DNA from: Serratia nevei
Lineage (GTDB): Bacteria; Pseudomonadota; Gammaproteobacteria; Enterobacterales; Enterobacteriaceae
DNA: 40,178 bases
Direction: 5' to 3'
Assembly (NCBI RefSeq): GCF_024160145.1
Contig: NZ_JAMYWQ010000042.1
Span: 1-40,178, forward strand
Part shown: positions 32,411 through 40,178 of the stretch, in pieces
Layout of the letters: every line of letters starts with the position of its first letter
Position numbering within the stretch: position 1 is the stretch's first letter
Notes under the pieces: generated by a model
Told to the model about the DNA's origin: nothing
Databases searched by the model: none
Seen by the model: only the letters and a program-made list of their open reading frames with translations
Translations under genes and position numbers: made by a program

Positions 32411-35083
32411 TTACAGCATTTTCCTGATCACATAGTGCAGGATGCCGTCGTTTTCGTAGTAGGTCAGCTCATTGCCGGTATCGATGCGGCAACGGGTGTC
32501 GATCACCTCCTTGCGCCCGTCGGCATAGGTGATGTGCACCGGCACCGTCTGGCCCGGCTGCAGCTGCTGCAGGCCGCCGACGCTGATCTGCTCATCCCCG
32601 GTCAGCCCCAGGGTTTTGCGCGTCACCCCTTGCGGGAACTCCAGCGGCAAAATCCCCATGCCGATCAGGTTGGAGCGGTGAATACGCTCGAAGGATTCGG
32701 CGATCACCACCCGCACGCCCAGCAGGCGCGGCCCTTTCGCCGCCCAGTCACGGCTGGATCCGGAGCCGTACTCTTTGCCGGCGATCACCGCCAGCGGCAC
32801 CTTTTCCTGCTGATACTGCATGGCGGCGTCGTAGATAGACAGCTGCTGCTGCGACGGTATATGGCGGGTATAGCCCCCTTCCACGCCCGGCACCATTTCG
32901 TTGCGGATGCGGATATTGGCGAAGGTGCCGCGCATCATCACTTCGTGGTTGCCGCGGCGCGAGCCGTAGGAGTTGAAATCCTGCGGCGCCACGCCGTGCT
33001 CGCTCAGGTAGCGCCCCGCCGGGCTGTCGCGCTTGATGTTACCCGCCGGCGAGATGTGGTCGGTGGTCACCGAATCGGCCAGAATCGCCAGAATGCGCGC
33101 GTCTTTGATGTCCTGCACCGGATCCGGTTTCACCTTCATGGTACTGAAGAACGGCGGATGGCGGATATAGGTCGAATCCTCCTGCCACTGATAGGTTGCC
33201 GAACCGGCCACCTGGATCGCCTGCCAGTTGGCGTCGCCGTCGAACACTTCGCCGTATTCCTTGTGGAACATCTCGGTGCGCACTTCTTCCACCGCCTGAG
33301 CGATGTCCTGGCTGCTCGGCCAGATGTCCTTCAAATAGACCGGCTGGCCATCGTTGCCCTCGCCCAGCGGCTCTTTGGTCAGGTCAATCTTCATGCTGCC
33401 CGCCAGCGCATAAGCCACCACCAGCGGCGGCGAGGCCAGCCAGTTGGTTTTCACCAGCGGGTGAATACGCCCTTCGAAGTTGCGGTTACCCGACAGCACC
33501 GCGCCCACGGTCAGATCGCCCTCTTTGATCGCCTGCTCGATCGGGTCCGGCAGCGGGCCGGAGTTACCGATGCAGGTGGTGCAGCCGTACCCCACCAGGT
33601 TGAACCCCAGTTCTTCCAGATAGGCGGTGAGTTTGGCGCTGTCGAAGTAGTCGGTCACCACTTTGGAGCCCGGCGCCAGCGAGGTTTTTACCCAGGGTTT
33701 GCTGCGCAGCCCTTTCTTGACGGCGTTTTTCGCCAGCAGGCCGGCCGCCATCATCACGCTCGGGTTGGAGGTATTGGTGCAGGAGGTGATCGCCGCGATC
33801 ACCACCGCGCCGTCGCGCAGTTCGTGCTGCTGCCCGTCCAGCGTAAAGGTTTTGCTGTCGGTCTTGGCCTGGTGCCCGCCGATATCCAGCTCGGTGGCGG
33901 CCTTGAACGCCTGCGGTACATTCGGCAGCGCAACGCGATCCTGCGGGCGTTTCGGCCCGGCGAGGCTGGCCTCTACCGTTGACATGTCCAGCGCCAGCGA
34001 GCTGGTGAAGACCGGTTCATCCCCCGGATTGCGCCACATGCCCTGCGCCTTGGCGTAGGCTTCCACCAGCGCGATTTGTTCGGCGCTGCGGCCGCTGAGC
34101 TTCATATAGCCGAGCGTAACGTCATCCACCGGGAAGAAACCGCAGGTGGCGCCGAACTCCGGCGACATGTTGGCGATGGTCGCCCGGTCCGCCAGCGGCA
34201 GATCGGCCAGGCCGTCGCCGTAAAACTCGACGAATTTGCCGACAACGCCGTGCTTGCGCAGCATTTGGGTCACGGTCAGCACCAGGTCGGTGGCGGTGAT
34301 GCCCTCGCGGAGCTTGCCGGTCAGCTTGAAGCCGACCACGTCCGGGATCAACATCGACACCGGCTGGCCCAGCATCGCCGCTTCAGCTTCGATGCCGCCG
34401 ACGCCCCAGCCGAGGATGCCGAGGCCGTTGATCATGGTGGTGTGGGAGTCGGTGCCCACCAGCGTATCGGGATAAGCCACCCGGCGGCCGCTTTCGTCGC
34501 TGTGCCAGACCGTTTGGCCGAGGTATTCGAGGTTAACCTGGTGACAGATGCCGGTGCCCGGCGGCACCACGCGGAAACGGTTGAAGGCTTTCTGCCCCCA
34601 GCGCAGAAAGGTGTAGCGCTCGTGGTTGCGCTGCATTTCGATACGCACGTTGTCTTCAAAGGCGTTGTCATCGCCGAACTCATCGACGGTAACCGAGTGG
34701 TCAATCACCAGATCCACCGGCGACAGCGGGTTCACCTGGTCGACGTTGCCGCCCAGCCGCCGTACCGCTTCGCGCATCGCGGCCAGATCCACCACCGCCG
34801 GAACGCCGGTAAAATCCTGCATCAGCACGCGTGCCGGACGGTAGGCGATCTCACGGTCAGCATGGCCGGTTTGCAGCCAGGCGACGATGGCCTTGAGGTC
34901 GTCAACCTGCACGGTATCGCCATCCACATGGCGCAGCAGGTTCTCCAACAGCACTTTCATTGATTTCGGCAACCGGTCGATATCACCCAGCTGCTTCGCC
35001 GCCAGCGGCAGGCTGTGGTAGTAATATTCGCTATTTAGCGCAACCAGCTTATCCAGACTTGTTTCACGAAGATCGGACGACAT
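32411..35083 (-). CDS. acnA: aconitate hydratase A
   Basis: 890 aa, isomerising citrate and isocitrate in the TCA cycle; in E. coli AcnA is the stress and stationary-phase enzyme. The [4Fe-4S] ligands are C435 (ITSCTNTS), C501 and C504 ([12 protein letters not shown]), identical to the E. coli numbering. Other marks are [22 protein letters not shown], the swivelling-domain [14 protein letters not shown] and the catalytic [17 protein letters not shown] precedes the ATG. E. coli acnA is activated by SoxS and Crp; no such site was assigned here. Confidence 0.98.
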   Translation of the reverse strand: MSSDLRETSLDKLVALNSEYYYHSLPLAAKQLGDIDRLPKSMKVLLENLLRHVDGDTVQVDDLKAIVAWLQTGHADREIAYRPARVLMQDFTGVPAVVDLAAMREAVRRLGGNVDQVNPLSPVDLVIDHSVTVDEFGDDNAFEDNVRIEMQRNHERYTFLRWGQKAFNRFRVVPPGTGICHQVNLEYLGQTVWHSDESGRRVAYPDTLVGTDSHTTMINGLGILGWGVGGIEAEAAMLGQPVSMLIPDVVGFKLTGKLREGITATDLVLTVTQMLRKHGVVGKFVEFYGDGLADLPLADRATIANMSPEFGATCGFFPVDDVTLGYMKLSGRSAEQIALVEAYAKAQGMWRNPGDEPVFTSSLALDMSTVEASLAGPKRPQDRVALPNVPQAFKAATELDIGGHQAKTDSKTFTLDGQQHELRDGAVVIAAITSCTNTSNPSVMMAAGLLAKNAVKKGLRSKPWVKTSLAPGSKVVTDYFDSAKLTAYLEELGFNLVGYGCTTCIGNSGPLPDPIEQAIKEGDLTVGAVLSGNRNFEGRIHPLVKTNWLASPPLVVAYALAGSMKIDLTKEPLGEGNDGQPVYLKDIWPSSQDIAQAVEEVRTEMFHKEYGEVFDGDANWQAIQVAGSATYQWQEDSTYIRHPPFFSTMKVKPDPVQDIKDARILAILADSVTTDHISPAGNIKRDSPAGRYLSEHGVAPQDFNSYGSRRGNHEVMMRGTFANIRIRNEMVPGVEGGYTRHIPSQQQLSIYDAAMQYQQEKVPLAVIAGKEYGSGSSRDWAAKGPRLLGVRVVIAESFERIHRSNLIGMGILPLEFPQGVTRKTLGLTGDEQISVGGLQQLQPGQTVPVHITYADGRKEVIDTRCRIDTGNELTYYENDGILHYVIRKML

Positions 35084-35438
35084 AGCTCCTCCATTTCTTA
35101 TTGTGACTAAAACAGGGTAATCAGTGAGGTCTTGTTTAAAGATACCACAAAGATAACTTAACGTTTTGATAACAACACGATTTGATCACAGCGATAGGCA
35201 GGAACAATCAGCGGAAAATAAGTACGAGCGCCGCCAAGGGGTTAGGCAATGCGCCAACAAAAACGCCGCAACGAGGCGGCGATTTGGCAGGGAAGATCTC
35301 GCGTTTTTCGCGGGTGGGTGCACCAGGCGGCGGCTTTTCGGGATGATCCTGAGAAACCGGAGGCTGCGGAGGTCCTGGCACAAAAAACCGGTGAGGCGGT
35401 TCCCTCTCCGGTTTTTTGGATGTCGTCAACGCCAGCGG
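35084..35438. other. spacer between acnA and cysB
   Basis: 355 bp. It contains the acnA promoter region (AT-rich 35100-35180) and the cysB terminator hairpin. In E. coli the small genes ymiA and yciX lie here. On the minus strand a 73-codon open frame (35208-35429) ends in a hydrophobic stretch, but it shows no ymiA similarity that I recognise and runs through the terminator, so no gene is called. Confidence 0.5.
35382..35417. terminator. rho-independent terminator of cysB
   Basis: AAAAAACCGG and CCGGTTTTTT form the arms of a hairpin whose interior (GAGG / CCTC) extends the stem. The T-run follows on either strand. It starts 21 bp after the cysB stop. Confidence 0.85.
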
Positions 35439-36774
<1,336 letters not shown>

Positions 36775-39372
36775 TTACTTCTTGCCTTCGACCCATTTGC
36801 CGTCCACGTAGAATGCGGACCAACCGGTCGCCTTGCCGTCTTTTTCAGAAGAGACGTACTGCTGCTTGGTTTTGCGGCTGAAACGCACCAGCGTTTTATT
36901 GCCTTCGGCATCCGCCACCGGCGCATCGGCCAGATAGCGCAGCTTCTCCGGCAGGCGATCCTTGAAGCGAGCCAGCTCTTCCACCAGCGGCGCGCGGGTC
37001 TCGCGCGATTTAGGGAAGGTGTTGGCCGCCAGGAACACGCCGGCAGCGCCGTCACGCAGCACGAAATAGGCGTCTGACTTCTCGCACGGCAGCTCCGGCA
37101 ACGGCACCGGATCTTCCTTCGGCGGCGCAACATCGCCGTTACGCAGGATCTTGCGGGTGTTTTTGCAGTTCTCGTTGGTACAGCCCATGTACTTGCCGAA
37201 ACGTCCCATTTTCAGGTGCATTTCCGAGCCGCACTTGTCGCACTCCACCACCGGGCCGTCGTAGCCTTTCAGGCGGAACTCGCCCTCTTCGATCTCATAG
37301 CCGTCGCACGCCGGGTTGTTACCGCAGACGTGCAGCTTGCGCTGGTTGTCGATCAGGTAGCTGTCCATCGCCGTACCGCATTTCTTGCAGCGGCGGCGGG
37401 CGCGCAGCGCGTTGGTTTCCGCGTCGTCGCCTTCAAGGATATTGAGCACTTCCGCTTCCGGCACCAGATTGATGGTGGTTTTGCAGCGCTCCTTCGGCGG
37501 CAGCGCGTAGCCGGAACAGCCGAGGAACACGCCGGTGCTGGCGGTACGGATGCCCATCTTGCGGCCGCAGGTCGGGCAGTCGATGCTGGTCATCACCATC
37601 TGGTTAGGCCGCATGCCGCCCTCTTCCGGATCCTTCTCCGCCGTTTCCAGCTGCTCGCTGAAGTCGACGAAGAACTCGTCCAGCACCGCTTTCCACTCGG
37701 CCTGGTTGTTGGCGACCTCATCGAGGCCGTCTTCCATGCGCGCGGTGAAGTCGTAGTTCATCAGCTCGCGGAAGTTTTCTTCCAGGCGATCGGTGACGAT
37801 CTCGCCCATTTTCTCGGCATAGAAGCGGCGGCTTTCCACCCGCACATAACCGCGATCCTGAATGGTCGAGATGATGGAGGCGTAGGTGGACGGACGGCCG
37901 ATGCCGCGTTTTTCCAGCTCTTTCACCAGCGAGGCTTCGCTGTAGCGCGCCGGCGGCTTGGTGAAGTGCTGGCTCGGGATCAGTTTCTGCAGATCCAGCT
38001 CGCTGCCGATTTCGACGTAGGGCAGGGTGCGATCTTCATCGCCTTTGCGCAGCGCCGGCATCACCTTGGTCCAGCCGTCAAAGCGCAGCGTACGGCCCTT
38101 GGCGCGCAGCTGATAATCGCCGGCCTTCACCGTCAGCGTGGTGGAATCGTATTGCGCCGGCGTCATCTGGCAGGCGACGAACTGGCGCCAGATCAGCTGA
38201 TACAGCTTCTGCGCGTCCGCTTCCATATCTTTCAACTGCTCGGCGAGCACGTTCACGTCCGAAGGGCGGATCGCTTCGTGCGCTTCCTGCGAATTCTCTT
38301 TGCTGCTGTACTGATTCGGCGCCTTCGGCAGGTACTTATCGCCGAAGTTGTCGCCGATGTAGCCACGCACCATGTTGAGCGCATCCTGGCTCAGGTTAGT
38401 GGAGTCGGTACGCATATAGGTGATGTGGCCGGCTTCATACAGCCGTTGCGCCATCATCATGGTTTTCTTCACGCCGAAGCTCAGGCGGGTACTGGCGGCC
38501 TGTTGCAGCGTGGAGGTAATGAAAGGCGCACCCGGCTTGCTGCTGGTCGGTTTGTCTTCGCGATCCAGCACCCTGTAGCGGGCTTTTTCCAGCAGCTTGA
38601 CCGCTGCGTAGGTTTGCTCGCGGTTGACCGGCTTGAACGGTTTGTCATGCGCATGGGTCACTTCCATCTGCAGCGCGGTTTCACCCTTCGCCAGCAGATC
38701 GGCATGCAGCTCCCAGTACTCTTCCGGCACGAAGGCCTTGATGTCGCGCTCACGCTCAACCACCAGGCGCACCGCCACCGACTGCACGCGGCCGGCGGAC
38801 AGACCACGGGCGATTTTTTTCCACAGCAGCGGCGAGACCATATAGCCCACCACGCGGTCCATAAACCGGCGCGCCTGCTGCGCGTTGACGCGGTCAATGT
38901 TCAGCTCGCCCGGCTGTTTGAACGCCTGTTGGATCGCGTTTTTGGTGATTTCGTTAAACACCACGCGGCTAAAGCGTTTGTCATCCCCACCGATCACTTC
39001 CCGCAGGTGCCAGGCGATGGCTTCCCCTTCGCGGTCAAGGTCGGTTGCGAGATAAATGTGGTCGGCGTTTTCCGCCAACGATTTTAACTCGGCGACCACT
39101 TTTTCTTTACCCGGCAGGATTTCATAATGTGCTTTCCAGCCGTGGTAAGGATCGACGCCCATGCGATTTACCAGCGCCGCCTTCTCATCTTTTTTAACTT
39201 TTTTCTTGGCTTTGTCTTCGGTTGAGTCAGCGCTCTTTTTGCTGGCTGAGCCACTGGTCGGCAAATCACGGATGTGACCGACGCTGGACTTCACCACGTA
39301 GTCACTGCCTAAATATTTATTAATAGTTTTGGCTTTTGCCGGGGACTCAACTATTACGAGAGCTTTACCCAT
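36775..39372 (-). CDS. topA: DNA topoisomerase I
   Basis: 865 aa, as in E. coli. It relaxes negative supercoils by transient single-strand breakage. The TOPRIM domain is at the start ([20 protein letters not shown], then [15 protein letters not shown]). The active-site tyrosine is Y319 in [14 protein letters not shown]. Three C-terminal zinc ribbons are visible: CPTCGRKM...C...C, CKKCGTAM...C...C and CDKCGSEM...C...C. A further C-terminal ssDNA-binding region ends VEGKK. The gene diverges from yciN across a 428-bp spacer. Confidence 0.98.
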   Translation of the reverse strand: MGKALVIVESPAKAKTINKYLGSDYVVKSSVGHIRDLPTSGSASKKSADSTEDKAKKKVKKDEKAALVNRMGVDPYHGWKAHYEILPGKEKVVAELKSLAENADHIYLATDLDREGEAIAWHLREVIGGDDKRFSRVVFNEITKNAIQQAFKQPGELNIDRVNAQQARRFMDRVVGYMVSPLLWKKIARGLSAGRVQSVAVRLVVERERDIKAFVPEEYWELHADLLAKGETALQMEVTHAHDKPFKPVNREQTYAAVKLLEKARYRVLDREDKPTSSKPGAPFITSTLQQAASTRLSFGVKKTMMMAQRLYEAGHITYMRTDSTNLSQDALNMVRGYIGDNFGDKYLPKAPNQYSSKENSQEAHEAIRPSDVNVLAEQLKDMEADAQKLYQLIWRQFVACQMTPAQYDSTTLTVKAGDYQLRAKGRTLRFDGWTKVMPALRKGDEDRTLPYVEIGSELDLQKLIPSQHFTKPPARYSEASLVKELEKRGIGRPSTYASIISTIQDRGYVRVESRRFYAEKMGEIVTDRLEENFRELMNYDFTARMEDGLDEVANNQAEWKAVLDEFFVDFSEQLETAEKDPEEGGMRPNQMVMTSIDCPTCGRKMGIRTASTGVFLGCSGYALPPKERCKTTINLVPEAEVLNILEGDDAETNALRARRRCKKCGTAMDSYLIDNQRKLHVCGNNPACDGYEIEEGEFRLKGYDGPVVECDKCGSEMHLKMGRFGKYMGCTNENCKNTRKILRNGDVAPPKEDPVPLPELPCEKSDAYFVLRDGAAGVFLAANTFPKSRETRAPLVEELARFKDRLPEKLRYLADAPVADAEGNKTLVRFSRKTKQQYVSSEKDGKATGWSAFYVDGKWVEGKK

Positions 39373-39800
39373 ATTTACCTTTACCTAAATTTATTTCTTC
39401 TAAAAAGAAGTCTTTTATCTCGCCGTGCCGCGGCAATTCGAGTCTCTTTTTTTATATTGCGGCAGTCTGGCAAGAGATCAACAGATTTTTTTCTTTTGGT
39501 TGCCCAATTGCTCAACCTGAACGCAAGTCGTTGATCCTGCCTGCTATTCACTCATGCCCCAGAAGTATGGCTGTGTGAGTTTTATTCATGGCGTAAACAA
39601 AACCTTCCACCCGACGCCGCAAAATCCCACACTCTACCTGATAAAAAGCGTCACGCAACCTAATTAGCACGGAAAGACCGATTTCGCCAACCGGCGGCCG
39701 CCCATGGCCATCCAGACGGCAAATAAACCTTAGTCGGTTTGCGGATAAAAGCGAACCGGCGTTAGAATATGCGCAGAGTTTTTTGTTTGGAGTCTAATAA
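39373..39800. other. divergent spacer between topA and yciN
   Basis: 428 bp without a supported gene. It must contain the topA promoters; E. coli uses several, one sigma32-dependent, but none could be placed here with confidence. A GC palindrome (TGCCGCGGCA, 39426-39435) lies in the likely topA leader. The yciN promoter is at the other end. Confidence 0.5.
39739..39768 (+). promoter_or_regulatory. sigma70 promoter of yciN
   Basis: TTGCGG (39739-39744), an 18-bp spacer and TAGAAT (39763-39768), with the start expected near 39775, about 26 nt before the ATG. Confidence 0.6.
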
Positions 39801-40052
39801 ATGCGCACCAATACGACACCCATCGGCCGCGAGGCCCTGCTGGCAGAAGCAAATAACATCATCCGCCAACACGAAGATTATCTACACGGCATGATCGCCA
39901 CCGACGTTGAACAAAAAAGCGGCGTTTTAGTTTTCCGCGGCGAATACTTTTTAGATGCCGACGGATTGCCCACCGCCAAAACCACCGCGGTATTTAATAT
40001 GTTTAAACATTTGGCCCATCTGCTTTCGGAAAAATACCACCTGATCGATTGA
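39801..40052 (+). CDS. yciN: YciN, conserved small protein
   Basis: 83 aa, the same length as E. coli YciN, with [20 protein letters not shown], the [18 protein letters not shown] block and [19 protein letters not shown]. It has no signal peptide or membrane segment, so it is cytosolic; its function is unknown. GGAG lies 8 nt before the ATG. It is divergent from topA as in E. coli. A group II intron end begins three bases after the stop codon, so its normal terminator is displaced or was the insertion target. Confidence 0.95.
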   Translation: MRTNTTPIGREALLAEANNIIRQHEDYLHGMIATDVEQKSGVLVFRGEYFLDADGLPTAKTTAVFNMFKHLAHLLSEKYHLID

Positions 40053-40054
40053 GA

Positions 40055-40178
40055 ATCGGGATAGGGGCTGATCTCACGACCAGCCTCCTCCCACACCACC
40101 GTACATACGGGTCCGTATACGGCGGTTCGGTTATGTTGATCGTCGCCTGCCTATAACTTCGGCAGGCCCAGTTTGGTA
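40055..40178 (-). mobile_element. 3' end of a group II intron (domains V and VI), rest outside window
   Basis: On the minus strand, 40126-40095 folds as a domain V-like hairpin. A 9-bp lower stem (ACCGCCGTA / TACGGTGGT, one wobble) carries a 2-nt bulge (TG) and a short upper stem TACG / CGTA with a 4-nt loop. It is followed by a domain VI-like hairpin GGCTGGTC-gtga-GATCAGCC (40085-40066) and the end CCCTATCCCGAT at about 40055. This order and the terminal AT are the signature of bacterial group II introns. The reverse transcriptase/maturase gene should lie further along, beyond 40178. The class is not certain; the CGC in the lower stem would suit class C. Confidence 0.7.

Noticed and set aside
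32435-34963. Large plus-strand open frames opposite acnA
   Set aside because: acnA is a full-length enzyme with every iron-sulphur ligand; the opposite frames lack known domains and ribosome sites.
35208-35429. Possible small membrane protein (ymiA position) between cysB and acnA
   Set aside because: The frame has a hydrophobic tail, but it runs through the cysB terminator, has no clear ribosome site and no recognised similarity to YmiA.
37216-39087. 623-codon plus-strand open frame opposite topA
   Set aside because: Shadow of topA, which is intact over 865 residues; His/Arg/Ala-rich translation with no motif.
39336-39578. 80-codon plus-strand frame upstream of topA
   Set aside because: It starts inside topA on the opposite strand, shows no ribosome site, and covers what should be the topA promoter and leader.

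Overview
The window reads as chromosome of an enterobacterium close to Serratia (S. marcescens-like). The backbone gene order yciN<>topA-cysB-acnA<>ribA><pgpB ... lapA-lapB ... pyrF-yciH><osmB, yciT is that of E. coli K-12, shown here inverted. The proteins align by eye over full length with the enterobacterial versions (TopA 865 aa with Tyr319, AcnA with C435/C501/C504, PgpB with R104/H163/R201/H207/D211). Coding GC is high and the intergenic spacers are AT-rich. Species assignment is inference.

Region 1 (1-10536, minus): a two-partner secretion operon. An outer-membrane TpsB transporter lies upstream of a giant CdiA/FhaB-like exoprotein. At least 2917 residues of the exoprotein are in the window; its C-terminus, where a toxin and immunity gene would be, is beyond position 1.

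Region 2 (10821-15769): fructose-6-phosphate aldolase (minus) diverges from a glycyl-radical activase, the YbiW/PflF glycyl radical enzyme and the DeoR-type regulator YciT (plus). This matches the 1,5-anhydroglucitol-6-phosphate ('anhydroglycolysis') route reported for E. coli YbiW + FsaA. The divergent spacer carries a near-perfect FNR box at -41.5 from a -10 element.

Region 3 (16050-20354): osmB, yciH, pyrF, lapB and lapA. Two small plus-strand genes (a DUF1471/BhsA-like secreted protein and a ribbon-helix-helix protein) sit between lapB and pyrF, which are adjacent in E. coli. A sigma32-type promoter lies upstream of lapA.

Region 4 (20420-30697): a carbohydrate-catabolism island between pgpB and lapA, which adjoin in E. 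coli. One minus-strand operon encodes a split transketolase, two SDR dehydrogenases, a ribose-type ABC importer with a DUF2291 lipoprotein, and an FGGY kinase. A DeoR repressor diverges from it. The control region holds a CRP-like site at -41.5 from a -10 element and two copies of a TTTCGAAT-type box. The likely logic is import, oxidation by an SDR, phosphorylation by the kinase, then two-carbon transfer by the transketolase. The substrate cannot be read from the sequence and this is the best candidate here for an undescribed pathway.

Region 5 (30720-40052): conserved backbone pgpB, ribA, acnA, cysB, topA and yciN, with clear hairpin terminators.

Region 6 (about 40055-end): the 3' end of a minus-strand group II intron (domain V- and VI-like hairpins), three bases past the yciN stop codon.
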